A program made the position numbers and the translations under genes. 64,000 bases of DNA from Ophiocordyceps camponoti-saundersi (nom. inval.) (Eukaryota > Ascomycota > Sordariomycetes > Hypocreales > Ophiocordycipitaceae), in NCBI GenBank assembly GCA_003339415.1, contig PDHQ01000069.1, positions 7,079 through 71,078 on the forward strand, read 5' to 3'. How positions within the stretch are numbered: the first letter of the stretch is position 1; each line of letters begins with the position of its first letter. Under the pieces are notes generated by a model. It did not search any database. It saw nothing but the letters and a program-made list of their open reading frames with translations, and was not told the DNA's origin. This document shows positions 43,245 to 54,717 of the stretch, piece by piece.

Positions 43245-46215
43245 ATGGGCATCCCGCACAGGCTGTGGCTTCTGTGCCTCGCCTCAGCCTTGTTCTGCCT
43301 CATGCAGTCGGCAGGTTAGACAGCAGATCGCCCTCTCGGCTACTGACAATGACTGACGCCGTCCAGTATCCGTCAAGGAACACGACTTCAAGAAGTGCGA
43401 TCAATCTGGCTTCTGCCGCCGCAACAGGGCCTACGCCGATAATGCAGCTGCAGAGCACGCCACGTGGAACTCGCCTTATCGAATCGACCCATCATCAGCG
43501 AAACTGAAAGACGGCCAGCTGCACGCCATGGTTCTGAAGGCTCTGACCCCAGCCGGCGAGACGGCCCGCTTTCCAATGAAGGTTTCGTTTCTGAAGAGCG
43601 GCGCAACCCGCGTCACCGTCGACGAGGAGAGGCGGCGCAAGGGAGACATCGAGCTGCGGAACAAGAGCCCTGTCAGAAAAGAGCGTTACGACGAAGCTGA
43701 GAAATGGGTCATTGTCGGCGGCCTGGATCTTGATAAGGCGGCAAAGGTAGCCTTCCAGGATAAGAAACAAATAAACATACAGTACGGGCCAGATTCCGAC
43801 TTGGAGGCCGTCGTCAAGTTCGAACCCTTCGAGATGGAGTTCCGGCGCGGCGGAGAAGGCCATGTCCGATTCAACGGCCGCGGCCTACTGAACATGGAGC
43901 ACTGGCGGCCCAAGGTGGAAAAGAAGGAAGCCGAAGGCCAGGAATCGGCTGAAGGCCAGGAAAAGGCCAAGGACGAGATCCAGGAAGTCGACGAGAGCAC
44001 ATGGTGGGACGAGACCTTTGGCGGCAACACCGACTCAAAGCCCCGAGGCCCCGAGAGCGTCGCATTAGACGTCTCATTCCTGGGCTACGAGCACGTCTAC
44101 GGCATCCCCGAGCATGCAGGTCCTCTTGCGCTGAAACAGACTCGCGGAGGCGATGGTAACTACGACGAGCCATATCGGATGTACAATTCAGACGTATTCG
44201 AGTATATCCTCGACAGCCCCATGACGCTCTACGGTTCGATTCCCCTGATGCAAGCTCATCGCAAGGGCTCGACCGTCGGCGTATTCTGGCTCAACGCCGC
44301 TGAGACGTGGGTGGACATCGTCAAGGGCCAGAGCAGCGTCAACCCCAAGAACCTCGGGCCTGGTCCCAAGATCAGCACGCATACGCACTGGATATCCGAG
44401 AGCGGCTTACTTGACGTCTTTGTCCTCATGGGTCCGAATCCTCACGGCCTGACCCAGACCTATGGCGAGTTGACCGGCTACACTGCCATGCCGCAAGAGT
44501 TTTCCATTGGATACCATCAGTGCCGCTGGAACTACATCTCCGACGACGACGTGCGCGACGTGGACCGCAAGATGGACAAGTTCAAGATCCCTTACGACGT
44601 CATCTGGCTCGACATCGAGTACACAGATGACAGAAAGTACTTTACCTGGGAGCCGCACTCGTTCCCGGATCCGATGGGCACCGGCCAGCAGCTCGATGTT
44701 CACGGCCGAAAGTTGGTTGTAATTATCGACCCTCACATCAAGAAACTGGATGAATACCCTATAAACAAGCAGATGACATCGCAGGACCTCGCCGTTCACA
44801 ACAAGGACGACGAGACGTACGAGGGATGGTGTTGGCCGGGCTCCTCCAACTGGATCGACTGCTTCAACCCAAAGGCAAACGAGTGGTGGAAGTCTCTGTT
44901 CAGGTACGACACTTTCAAGGGCACGAGAGAGAACACGTTCATCTGGAACGACATGAATGAACCGTCCGTCTTCAATGGTCCGGAGACGACAATGCCCAAG
45001 GACAACATCCACTACGGAGGCTGGGAGCATCGTGACGTCCATAACATCAATGGCCTTACATTTCACAATGCCACCTACGAGGCCCTAGTCTCTCGTAAAA
45101 AGGGTGAATCCCGGCGACCATTCGTGCTGACGCGATCCTTCTTCGCCGGTTCTCAGCGACTGGGCGCTATGTGGACGGGCGACAACCAGGCGGCGTGGGA
45201 TCACCTCGCGGCGTCAATCCCCATGATCTTGAATCAGGGCATCTCGGGCTTCCCATTTGCCGGTGCCGACGTCGGCGGCTTCTTCGGCAACCCGGAAAAA
45301 GACCTAATGGCTCGCTGGTACCAGGCGGGGGCCTTTTATCCCTTCTTCCGCGGCCATGCGCACATCGACTCCCGCCGGCGCGAACCTTATCTCCTGGGCG
45401 AGCCATATACGGCCATTGTCACGGCGGCCCTGCGACTGCGTTATTCGCTGTTGCCTTCTTGGTATACGGCCTTTTATCACGCGCATAGAGACGGCAGTCC
45501 GATTGTGCGACCCATGTTCTGGACGCACCCATCAGAAAAAGAAGGCTTCGACATCGATGATCAGATGTTTGTTGGGTCGACGGGCCTGCTGGTCAAGCCC
45601 GTGACGGAGCCGGGCAAGGAGTCAGCCGACGTCTGGATCCCGGACGACGAGGCTTATTACGACTACTCGTCCTACGCGCTGCTGAAGACGGAAAAGGGGA
45701 AGCGGTTGACGATCCCTGCGGCCATCAACCAAATTCCGCTCCTCATGCGTGGTGGTCACATCTTCCCCCGGAGAGATATTCCGCGACGGTCAAGTTCGGC
45801 GATGCGGTTCGACGATTACACGCTCGTCGTAACCGTTTCCAAAGACGGCACGGCAGATGGCGAGCTGTACGTCGATGACGGCGACACGTTTGACTTTGAA
45901 AAGGGGCAGTACATCCATCGCAAGTTCCGGCTTGCCGGAGATGAGCTTTCGTCTGTCGACGCCGAGGGGCGTGATTCCAAGGCCATCCGCGCTGGCGAGT
46001 GGCTGAAGAGGATGAATGAGGTCTATGTCGATAGGATCGTCATCGTCGGAGCGCCGGCGAAGTGGAAGCGGAGCGAGGTGAAGATGGAGTCTGAGGGGAA
46101 GACGTGGACGGTTAAGGCAACTTATCACGGTGCCGAGAAAGGGAGAGGGGCCTTTGTGGTTCTCGGGAGGGTCGGTGGGAGGATCGGGAAGGACTGGACC
46201 ATTAAGCTGGACTGA
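43245..46215 (+). CDS. glucosidase II alpha subunit (GH31), ER N-glycan trimming, 972 aa
   Basis: Glucosidase II removes the two inner glucose residues from N-linked glycans in the ER during the calnexin folding cycle. Two exons: 43245-43314 (signal peptide MGIPHRLWLLCLASALFCLM) and 43367-46215; the 52-bp intron is GT-AG with a CTGAC branch site. KEHDFKKCDQSGFCRRNR is the family's N-terminal signature. The GH31 core carries VIWLDIEYTD and IWNDMNEPS (nucleophile Asp552), then GADVGGFFGNPE, and RGHAHIDSRRREPYL. The length of about 970 matches GANAB/ROT2-type alpha subunits. It has no ER-retention tetrapeptide, as usual, since the beta subunit supplies retention. The beta subunit is not in the window. 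Confidence 0.95.
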
Positions 46216-46942
46216 GGGATATGCTTATGCATTCCTATAAATCTCGATCGGTGGCGATCAAAGGACGTTGTCTGATTATAGGTAGCTAGGCAGTCGTTTC
46301 GGTTAGCGAGGTATTGACTCTGGCAATGCATAGGGGGCGATGCTGTTTCGGTGGGTTTGCCACGCGGCACCAGCCGCCATGGACGAGGCAATTACTGGAA
46401 ACTAATCATCGGAAATTGGTGAGATATTGAGCCAGAAGAGGAGTAGGATCATGGTGAACGAGGGCATGAGCATGCACTGGGAACGCCAATCCTGACCGGA
46501 CCACTTTGAGAAGATAACAGAAGGATCATCTTGCTGTTGACTAGGTTGCATCGGAGCTTTCCGTCGATGGATGTGCTGATGTGCTGCAGGAAGATGAATG
46601 CAGGGCAAACGAGCAACTCGTCTCGGGCTCGGGTTCGACCGTTGCCTGACCTTGAACGGCGTCGGAACTCAGGTAAGCTTCATGGCCACGACTAAGACGG
46701 GGGGGGAGAAGCTTCAGTCGGTCGTCTAGCTAATGCTGTTTCCTTTCTCACTGAATTAGTGTGTGTCCCTCTCCCCCCTGGATATATGAACAGGGGCCAG
46801 AAAGCATCTCTCGGCTGGCGACGCAACGAGCAATCAGCTCAGGACAACTACACTCTCACTTGATGTTCCCCTCGTCTGGGGACAACCCCCTCAGTCAACC
46901 CGTCGGAGGCATCCCACGTCGTTACCCGCTCCGGCTCCCGTC
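46216..46942. other. intergenic region
   Basis: Terminator of the glucosidase gene and promoter of the MscS channel gene. There are no convincing frames. Confidence 0.5.
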
Positions 46943-49414
46943 ATGACCGATCCAAAACCAGAACGACCACAATCTTCACGCGGGGCGTCGATAGAGAATC
47001 CGCCGTCACTGTCAATGCACCCGTCAGGGTCGTCGGCAACAGAGTACTTTCCCGATGTGGATTGCTGCTTGTCTTCGTCTGGTCGGCGAGTGCACACTTT
47101 GCGTGCTGGCGACGACCTTGAGATCCTTCGTGTTGCGCGGTCGGTCTCTGTCGATGATGTCTTGCTGAAGCACGAGGACTCATTAATAGAGCCGGAACCG
47201 GAGGAGGAGACGTCTGAAGAGGGGGATGCCAGGAGGGGAAGAAAGGACAACGCCCTGTTCAGGCTGCGTGCCGTGATCCATAAATTGCCACGTTTTCTTC
47301 GCTACCTCGTCTATCTCGTTCCGGGGGGGGTCTTGCTACTGGTACCGGTTCTTTTGGGGTCTTTTCACACGGACCCGGACGAGAAGCTGCTGGGTGGCGT
47401 GGGCGGCGTTCAACTCATGTGGTTCGGCATCTGGTTGGAAATCACCTGGTGCTCGCTTTGGCTGTCTCGGCTGGTGACGAGTTTCCTGCCACTATTGCTT
47501 TACGGCTTTGCCTGGGTTGCAGCCTCGCCTAATACGAAGCAGTGGAGGGAGTTTGGACGACGGCTTGAAGTGCCTGCTGCCGTGTTTCTTTGGTTTCTTT
47601 CTATTCTCATCTCGTTCAAGAACACGCTAGATGGACACCATGCTAAGCCTCCGCCGAACTCTGGTGGTGACGACCCGGGGATCAGATGGGTTGACGTGGT
47701 GAACAAGGTCATCATAGCCCTGTTTACGCTGGCGACTCTCAACTTTTTGGAGAAGATTGTCATCCAATGGATTGCCACATCCTTTCACCGGCGAACCTAC
47801 TCGACCAGGATCGAGAACAATAAGGCTGATGTCCGACAGCTGGCACAGCTATACGAGCATGCCAAGATCAAGCTCAATCAAAACCATGACAGGCTGTACA
47901 AGAGCGGGCCTAGCGTGGGCGGCTCGGCAACAAAGCTGCAGACTCTTCATGAGAATGCCCGTCAGGTGCTTGGCAAGGTCGGCCATGTTGCTGGTAGGGT
48001 TGGGAATGATCTCATCGGTAGAAAGGTGAATATCGACGCGACGCTCAAGGTTGTTTCCCAGCTTCTTCGCACCACGCCGACGTCTTATACGCTCGCTCGG
48101 TTCATATATAGAAGCTTGGTGAGGTCAGATCGCGATACGGTCTATGCCGATGACCTCAAGGCTGTCTTCAAGACCAAGGAGGAGGTGGATGCTGCCTTTA
48201 ACGTGTTCGACAAGGACCTCAACGGAGACATATCGCTCGGTGAGTTCGAGGCCGTCTGCAACGAGATCCACCTGGAGACCAAGGCGATTGCAGCTTCGCT
48301 CAAGGATTTGGACTCTGTGATTCACAAATTGGACCGCGTCTTTCTCTTCATCATCGTCATTATTGCCGCCATCGTCTTCATTGTCATCCTATCTGGCTCG
48401 GCGGCCGCGGGTCTTGCCTCTATCGGGAGTACGGTTCTGGGCCTCGCTTGGATGCTTCAGGCTACGGCGCAAGAGTTTCTTCAGTCCATCATCTTCGTCT
48501 TCATCAAGCATCCTTTTGATGTAGGCGACAGGGTGACCGTCTACGGCTCGACGGGCGCCAACATGAAGGGCGACGAGTACTATGTCACCGAAGTCTCCCT
48601 GCTCTATACCGAGTTCAAGAAGATGCAGGGTCATATCGTCCAGGCTCCCAACTCGATACTTAATACGCTGTTCATTCTTAACCATCGCCGCTCAAACGGG
48701 ACTTCGGACCCGGTCCTTCTCGAGATGCGCTTCGGCACGCCGATTGAGCAGATCAATGAGCTCAAGGGACGGATGGTGGACTTTTGTCTGCGTCATAAAC
48801 GAGACTATTATCCAACCGTCGTGACGGAGATGCTTCATCTGGACGAGGTTCGGTCTTGCTCCATGAACATGGTCATCAAGCACAAGGGCAACTTTCAGAG
48901 CGAGTCTCTCCGTCAGTCGCGTCACAACAAGCTCGTGACGGAAATCATGCATCAGATGACCCTGATCGGAATCCAGGGTCCAGCTCACGTTGAGCCTGGA
49001 GGCAGCCCTCAGTATCCCGTCTACTGGTCCAGCGTGTCTCCTCCTCCTCCTCCTTCCCCTGCACCTCCTCATTCTTCTCCTCCAGCTCCGACTTCGACTT
49101 CGTACCGCGGTGAAGGCTCTTCAACCCTGAGGCCAAGCGACAGTCTCCGCATGCGACATCTCTCAAGCGACACCGTCGAAGACGTGTTTGAAAATCGACG
49201 TGAAAAGACCATTGCGCAGCGTAAAGCTTCAATCAAGAAGAAGGAGCGCGGCTTCAGGCTGGAAACCGATGCTGAATTGGCTGAGGCTTCCTCTTCCATT
49301 GCGAGATCGGCCTCGAGGGCTTCGGCACATCAGCAGCAGAAACAACGGCCGGGTTTCTTCCGGCGGTCGACCAGTAAGCTTAGTGCGAAGAGCTCGCAGG
49401 GGCCGCCTGTTTGA
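46943..49414 (+). CDS. EF-hand mechanosensitive channel (MscS family), 823 aa
   Basis: This matches the fungal Msy1/Msy2-type channels of the ER membrane, which act in calcium control during osmotic shock. Hydrophobic segments lie at about residues 117-138, 158-190, 214-225, 251-273 and 466-510. A single canonical EF-hand loop (DKDLNGDISLGE, residues 423-434) sits just before the last. The pore helix and beta domain follow: GLASIGSTVLGLAWMLQATAQ, HPFDVGDRVTVYG, then EVSLLYTEFKK. A Pro/Ser-rich tail (PPPPPSPAPP, from about 695) is probably disordered. One uninterrupted exon. The start at 46943 is the first ATG with a Pro/Ser-rich cytosolic N-terminus. The role follows from the family. Confidence 0.92.
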   Translation: MTDPKPERPQSSRGASIENPPSLSMHPSGSSATEYFPDVDCCLSSSGRRVHTLRAGDDLEILRVARSVSVDDVLLKHEDSLIEPEPEEETSEEGDARRGRKDNALFRLRAVIHKLPRFLRYLVYLVPGGVLLLVPVLLGSFHTDPDEKLLGGVGGVQLMWFGIWLEITWCSLWLSRLVTSFLPLLLYGFAWVAASPNTKQWREFGRRLEVPAAVFLWFLSILISFKNTLDGHHAKPPPNSGGDDPGIRWVDVVNKVIIALFTLATLNFLEKIVIQWIATSFHRRTYSTRIENNKADVRQLAQLYEHAKIKLNQNHDRLYKSGPSVGGSATKLQTLHENARQVLGKVGHVAGRVGNDLIGRKVNIDATLKVVSQLLRTTPTSYTLARFIYRSLVRSDRDTVYADDLKAVFKTKEEVDAAFNVFDKDLNGDISLGEFEAVCNEIHLETKAIAASLKDLDSVIHKLDRVFLFIIVIIAAIVFIVILSGSAAAGLASIGSTVLGLAWMLQATAQEFLQSIIFVFIKHPFDVGDRVTVYGSTGANMKGDEYYVTEVSLLYTEFKKMQGHIVQAPNSILNTLFILNHRRSNGTSDPVLLEMRFGTPIEQINELKGRMVDFCLRHKRDYYPTVVTEMLHLDEVRSCSMNMVIKHKGNFQSESLRQSRHNKLVTEIMHQMTLIGIQGPAHVEPGGSPQYPVYWSSVSPPPPPSPAPPHSSPPAPTSTSYRGEGSSTLRPSDSLRMRHLSSDTVEDVFENRREKTIAQRKASIKKKERGFRLETDAELAEASSSIARSASRASAHQQQKQRPGFFRRSTSKLSAKSSQGPPV

Positions 49415-49717
49415 TATGCGGTTTTCCCTTTGTTTCTCTTTGTTTTGTTGGTTGAGGGACGAAACATCAGGGGAGAGTTGGAGGGAGGAAGGGTATGTTT
49501 TGGTGCGTACACATCGACTCCTGGATACATGTAGAAGCATGGAAAAGCTGGAGGGAAGCGGATTGTTCTTCAAGGTAAACTCGGCATATATTGAGAAGCA
49601 ACGAGCTAGCAAACACTTCATACGTAGGGCCGTTAGCGGCTTCAACTCTGATATACACGTGTATATAGGCTGGATCGTAACACCCAGGATCGTCTGCTCA
49701 GGCTCAAATCGCAAACC

Positions 49718-51091
49718 CTAGAAAGCCATGCCAACAACCGACTCTATATACGCCAGCACGTCCGCGCCGTCCTGAACGCAGGCATATTGGTCCACCTTGA
49801 GCGCCGCCTCAATCTCATCACTATCAGGCAACTCGCGTCTTGTGTAGTTGACGGGCCCATCCGAGATGGAGTGAGGAACAAAGGGCGTGTAATCGTTGGT
49901 GATGAGACTAATGGCCTCTCGGACACCGAGGCCGGCTGGCTCGCCATCGATGAACCAGAGTCCCAAGACGGCATACTTTGACTTCCCTTCGCCGTCTACA
50001 AATTCCGGCGGCGGAGCGAGCCCCTGGATGATATATCCCTCTTTGCCGTACATGCTGTTGATGCCCTGCTCTTGCACTACTTGGCCATCTCGTTCCAAGC
50101 GGATGCCGAGGCCCTCTCGAGAGTAGATGGGCTTACGGGCGTAGCTGGTTAGCGAGGCTGGGGCGTCGCGCTCAAGATAGGTTGGTAGAAGCCACTTGGA
50201 GCGTGGGTCGTGTTCAAACAGCTTCCATAGGAGGGCGAAGAGCGCTTTGTTGCTCCAGAGCATCTTATAAGGCGGCTCGATCCAGACAGTGCCGTCAACT
50301 CTGTCCATGTCCTGGAAACAAGCCTCTCCAAACTTCTCATTCACCATGAACTCATAAGGATACAGCTTGAAGATGACGTCGATGTGGTCACCGAGCTGAT
50401 CGTAGAAGCGGCCGTCGATGGCGGACAGGGAAACCTGCTCTATAGCCATGCTACGCGTAGGCCAGCCGGCATCACGGCATGACTGCGCCAAGAGGACAGT
50501 GTTGATGGCCTCTTCGCCGTCACAGTCGCCAGAGGCAGTGGCGAAGTGGACGAAGCGGACTTTGTGGCCGAGCTCCTTTTCGACCAGGGTTAGATTCCGT
50601 TTCCAAGCTTCGACTAGACGAGGGTAGATGTCATTGTACTGATCGTTTCCGTGGCCCGTCTGCTGTAGCCAATATGCCTGGATGAGAGCAGCCTCGACGA
50701 GACACGTCGGCGTATCAGCGTTGAACTCGTAAAAGCGCGGAGTACGAAGTGCCGGATCAGGGTGATCTAGACCGCCAAAGCAGAGGTCGAAACGGGCATA
50801 GACGCTCGCCCAAGCTGGTTCTCTATCCCATGACTTTTGAATCTGGCGCAGGGCAAAGGCAGGGATGGCCATGTCTGACGTTATGAGGTCTGGGTGCTCT
50901 ACTAGATAGTCGGCTGCTTCGCAACACATTTGGAAGACGTCTTCGCCTGCTTTCTTGACGAGTTCCATCTCAGCTGTTGTGAAGGAGTAGTAGCGGTTGT
51001 CGGGCCAGTATGTGGTTGTTGAGTAGGGGAGGCCTTGGCTTTGGACAAGACGGAGGTAGTTGGGACGAGGGGGGACTTCTATTCGACGCAT
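49718..51091 (-). CDS. glutathionylspermidine synthase-like ATP-grasp ligase, 457 aa
   Basis: The protein matches the GSP_synth (PF03738-type) fold, the C-terminal amide-forming half of bacterial glutathionylspermidine synthase, here as a stand-alone enzyme without the amidase half, like E. coli YgiC/YjfC. Visible blocks: FYEFNADTPT (residues 120-129), FVHFATASGDCDGEEA, DVIFKLYPYEFM, MLWSNKALFALLW and, near the C-terminus, KPIYSREGLGIRL with YAVLGLWFIDGEPAG. The start at 51091 gives MRRIEVPPRPNY; the frame continues upstream through CT-rich leader sequence with low-complexity translation, so I rejected the longer start. Family function is ATP-dependent amide ligation; substrates of these stand-alone proteins are not established. 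Confidence 0.87.
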   Translation of the reverse strand: MRRIEVPPRPNYLRLVQSQGLPYSTTTYWPDNRYYSFTTAEMELVKKAGEDVFQMCCEAADYLVEHPDLITSDMAIPAFALRQIQKSWDREPAWASVYARFDLCFGGLDHPDPALRTPRFYEFNADTPTCLVEAALIQAYWLQQTGHGNDQYNDIYPRLVEAWKRNLTLVEKELGHKVRFVHFATASGDCDGEEAINTVLLAQSCRDAGWPTRSMAIEQVSLSAIDGRFYDQLGDHIDVIFKLYPYEFMVNEKFGEACFQDMDRVDGTVWIEPPYKMLWSNKALFALLWKLFEHDPRSKWLLPTYLERDAPASLTSYARKPIYSREGLGIRLERDGQVVQEQGINSMYGKEGYIIQGLAPPPEFVDGEGKSKYAVLGLWFIDGEPAGLGVREAISLITNDYTPFVPHSISDGPVNYTRRELPDSDEIEAALKVDQYACVQDGADVLAYIESVVGMAF

Positions 51092-51333
51092 TGTGGTGGC
51101 TGTTGATTGGGTTGGAACAAAGCAGAGACTGAGAACAAGGGGTTTAGGAGAAGGAGTTGAGGAGAAGGGGCTGAGGAGAGGTGGAAGAGAAGAATTGGAA
51201 GAGAGGAAGGTCTTGAGAAGAAGACATTGAAGAGAAGAAGAAGCTGGGACAAAGAGGTCGAGAACAAGACCAACAGGAAGAACTGGGCATCGATCAATCA
51301 TCGATCAATGATCTTACCATAACCCCTTCTCCT

Positions 51334-51586
51334 GCGAGATTCGTCTAAATTAGTAACCCACTTCAACGGGGCACCAGCGAGGTCGATGCAATGACGTTTC
51401 AGCATCCTATAGATCTCCTGGCTATATCGGACCCTGCGGGGAAGGGCTTGTCGTCGGTGTCACAGGTTGAGTGAAATCTATGCATCATCGTCCTAAGGAG
51501 AGCACTCGTGTGGCGAGATTCATCTGAATTTCTCATCTCAATCGACGAGGACAGACGAGACAGATGAAAGAACGTTTCAGCTTCCT
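51334..51586. repeat. imperfect direct repeat, about 179-bp period
   Basis: GCGAGATTC(G/A)TCT(A/G)AATT occurs at 51334-51351 and 51513-51530; ACGTTTCAGC(A/T)TCCT recurs at 51394-51408 and 51572-51586 with nearly the same spacing. The remainder has diverged. Confidence 0.5.
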
Positions 51587-52861
51587 CCAGATAAACGGCT
51601 GCTCCTTGCCATGTTGGAATCATTCGTGGAGATGCTTGTCTTTGACGTCACAGAATGAGGGAGATTTCAGCAACGAGCATCTGATTATCCTTCACTTTTT
51701 TTCACAGGCTTTCTCACGGACTCTTCAGGGCTCTGACCTGCTCTTAATCAGATCAGCCTCGTCGCTTCAGGTCTATGTCTATAGTTATGCCGCTGTTCGG
51801 CTTTTGCTGGTTTGTGCCTTCTTCTCAGTGAGGGATATTTGAAGTTTCATATCGGCATATATATATATATGTACTTACATACACACAGTCGAGTGCGAAT
51901 ATCTCAGACACCGGCATATAACAGACGAGATATCGCCTTTCATCTGTTCCTCAGGGGGCAGGTTTAAAAGCCTCAGACGAGCTATTTGTAGTTTTAGAGC
52001 TCTTGGACGTACTGTTGTTCCATACTGCCTACTCTATATAACTCTCACCTCATAGACATGAGGCTTAAAGATTGTGAACTACGTGATAAACTGACATCCC
52101 ATCATGAGCAGAGTGAATTATTCTAAGCCATATTGTCCTCAGTGCTGCATAACTTCAATGCAGATGTTGATACACGTATGATGTAGGTAGGCTCCAGCAT
52201 CTATTAGTACACTCATACGTAAACATACGTCGCTGCTCTAGGGGGCTTGGGTTTCGAATTACTGCTCTACGAAGCACGGGCATCTATTGGTGAGAGTAGC
52301 TCTCAGTATTGCTACCGAAAGTTCAAGGTTCATGCTTCTATCAGTGGTCGAGATGGTTGTAAATCAAATATGCCATCGTAATTTCTAATCAGATTCTGAC
52401 CTCACATTGACTTTCGATTCTCGCTCTATGTATGTGGTGATGGGTAAGAGACAGGACAGGGGCCCTCCGTTTGTTTCAGTTTCTGTACAACATAGGGGGG
52501 CTCCATGAGAGTCTCAGATCTGCAGAGGCTTGAAGATTGCACATCTCTCTGCCTCGCTTACTGAGCCTTGTCGTCATACCGACGATCGCTATTCTCCGTT
52601 GTCGCCTTCCGAGACTGGTCCAACGTCCGAGCAGTGCCATTTGCGTGATGTAATTGCTCGAAAGCTTTCGAAATACCTTCATGGAATATCCCGAGTTGCT
52701 GGCTTTCAGGAGTTGATGAGCTTTCCCAGACGACGACATCAGACTGGATGATGAAATCTCGATTCTGACGCGAAGGCCTCTGTGGGCTTTTTCTCCCTTG
52801 TGAGGCATACAGCGGCCTCTTCGATGTATCAAGGATCAGAGGCATATATTGGCCTCTATGG

Positions 52862-52870
52862 TATATAAAG
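52862..52870 (+). promoter_or_regulatory. TATA box of the 53035-53412 gene
   Basis: TATATAAAG, about 170 bp upstream of the ATG, followed by a long CA/CT-rich leader. Confidence 0.5.
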
Positions 52871-53034
52871 CATCCTCAACACCTCGTTATTTCCATCGTC
52901 ATCACTCACAACATCAGCCTCTTCACCCATCTTCTCATTCACACTTTACAACTCATTCAAGACAAAGCAAACTTGTTCACCCAAACTTTCAAACCACTTT
53001 TACCAGCTTAAGTCTATCTTAAACAACCGCCACA

Positions 53035-53412
53035 ATGGTCAACACGTACAGCGCCAACCTTGCCCTCCCGCTGCTCCAGCTCACTACGGCGTCGATTCTT
53101 TTGTCCAGCCAGGTGGCCGCAATCCCCCTCGACGGATCCGAAGTCGCCACCCGTGATCTCAACAATGGACAGGAAGACCCTGCGCACAACGTCGTCCGCT
53201 CGCTAGCCGACGATGACGACATGGTCAAGCGGGAGGCTGCTGAGCCGGACTCTGTCTCTGGCGGCTTCGGCTTTGCGAAGCGACAGCAGCAGGATGACCA
53301 GGGGCAGGACAACCGTGGTCTCGCTGGCAAGGGTCGCAAGGCTTTGCCTGGCGGTGGTGGCAAGCTCGACAGGACTGGAGTCGTCGGTGGCCCCTTTGGC
53401 TTTGGCGGCTAA
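53035..53412 (+). CDS. small secreted precursor with Kex2 sites, 125 aa
   Basis: ATG at 53035 in a strong context (CCACAATGG) after a TATA box and a long leader. Residues 1-29 are a signal region (LALPLLQLTTASILLSSQVAA). The acidic pro-region ends DDDDMVKR (KR at 65-66), followed by EAAEPDSVSGGFGFA and a second KR (82-83). The rest is Gln/Asp- then Gly-rich, ending GGPFGFGG. Lys-Arg followed by Glu-Ala is the arrangement cut by Kex2 and then a Ste13-like dipeptidase in alpha-type pheromone precursors; only one 15-residue peptide is bounded by KR, and it has no Trp/Cys pheromone core. It may be a Kex2-processed peptide, a RiPP-type precursor or a small secreted effector. Confidence 0.7.
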   Translation: MVNTYSANLALPLLQLTTASILLSSQVAAIPLDGSEVATRDLNNGQEDPAHNVVRSLADDDDMVKREAAEPDSVSGGFGFAKRQQQDDQGQDNRGLAGKGRKALPGGGGKLDRTGVVGGPFGFGG

Positions 53413-54717
53413 GGAGAAAGGAGAAGAGAGAGATTGGTGATGAAGGGAGCTAGATTGGATCGAAGGGAGGTTTTGCCGAGAACTGGATTTCAGCGCTTTC
53501 AGGCGTGTTTGTACATAGACTTGCTTTCACGAGATTATATATAGAACATTCTTTTATAGACACTTTGCTTTCACTAGACGCCGTTTACTATTGAAAGATT
53601 GACACTGGAGAGTATAAGACATGACGTTTGTCAGGATCGCTAGACGGATTCGGTGATCTGCACAAGCAGTTGAGGAGGGATGGAGACGAGAGTCTGGATT
53701 AGCCCACGAGAGCCCTGGAAGACTTGAACGGGGAGGTTCCCTGAAAGTGATTTGCAGTTTCATCGTGTAGTGGAGGCTGAAGCTTGGCTTTTCTGTGTGT
53801 GTGTGTGTGTGTAGAGGTCTGTACGTACGTATGTATGTATGTATTCATGTTATTCCCTGCATCTTCATCTCATCCTCGAAACTCACGTCTTCCTCGGTAG
53901 GCAGTTTCCGTGACGGCGATGGGATGAAACAAGCGTATGTGACGGAACCTCTGTCTGGGTTGATGAGGCCTTGCTCTCCTTTCTTCTCCTCCGTCGGAGA
54001 CTTTCGATGACGTATCTGTCTTGCAAGTTCATGCCTCTCATGTCGTTGGTCATCTTGACAACTAGAACGAATCGGATGAGAGCTCTATCTACATAATTAG
54101 AAGCAAACTTGCCTCATTATCCGGATGCTATTTACACATTCATAAGCTCGTTATTCGCACATACATCCCTTCCTGTGATCTCCGCATGGCAGTCATGAGA
54201 AAAATGGGGCTGAAACCAGATAATTATAGCAGCAGCAGCAGCAGCAGCAGCAGGCAACTGCAGTAGCAACGTGCTCGCTCATTCCTGCCTTGTGAGTCAA
54301 GTTTTATCAAAAAATATCCAATGACGCAGAAGGAGCGAGACACCCTCATTCTCCTTCGCTCTTGCTCACCCTCGCGACCCTTCAGAAACGTCGAGATGAT
54401 GCTTCGTCAGCCTCGAGATCCAATTTCAACCTCAGCTCATCCCTCGTCAATCGACCAAAATGGATCCGTGCTTTCTCACTCTCTTCCCCCCCTTGCTATT
54501 TATTTGCCCGGCTTCTCTATTTTTTGCTTTGTCTCCCAATAAAGCTGGTTGTCTGTCAGCCCGCCCGGTAACGGCGCTACAGCCGCGCTGATCCAGACAG
54601 CTCAAGACTGATCCAGACAGCCCTTCAATTCCACGAGGGCGCCGCCGCCACAAGCGCCGCCTATCCCTTTCCTCTCTCTACCCCTCCTCTTCGCCCGCAT
54701 GCCTGTTCGACTCGGTC
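53413..54717. other. intergenic region with microsatellites
   Basis: No gene seen. It includes a TG run at 53794-53812, TATG-type repeats at about 53828-53842 and an AGC run of about eight copies at 54228-54253; the right end is the promoter of the WW-domain gene. Confidence 0.55.
54228..54253 (+). repeat. AGC microsatellite
   Basis: About eight and a half uninterrupted AGC units in noncoding sequence. Confidence 0.85.

Larger units (their letters stand above)
51092..53034. other. long intergenic region
   Basis: Left end is the CT-rich leader and promoter of the ligase gene (minus). An imperfect repeat of about 179 bp period lies at 51334-51586, a TA dinucleotide run at about 51857-51870, and a TATA box at 52862-52870 serving the small gene at 53035. 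No supported gene. Confidence 0.55.

Noticed and set aside
51092..51301. 70-residue N-terminal extension of the ligase
   Set aside because: It is CT-rich leader sequence giving Ser/Leu/Pro low complexity; the family starts near the ATG at 51091.
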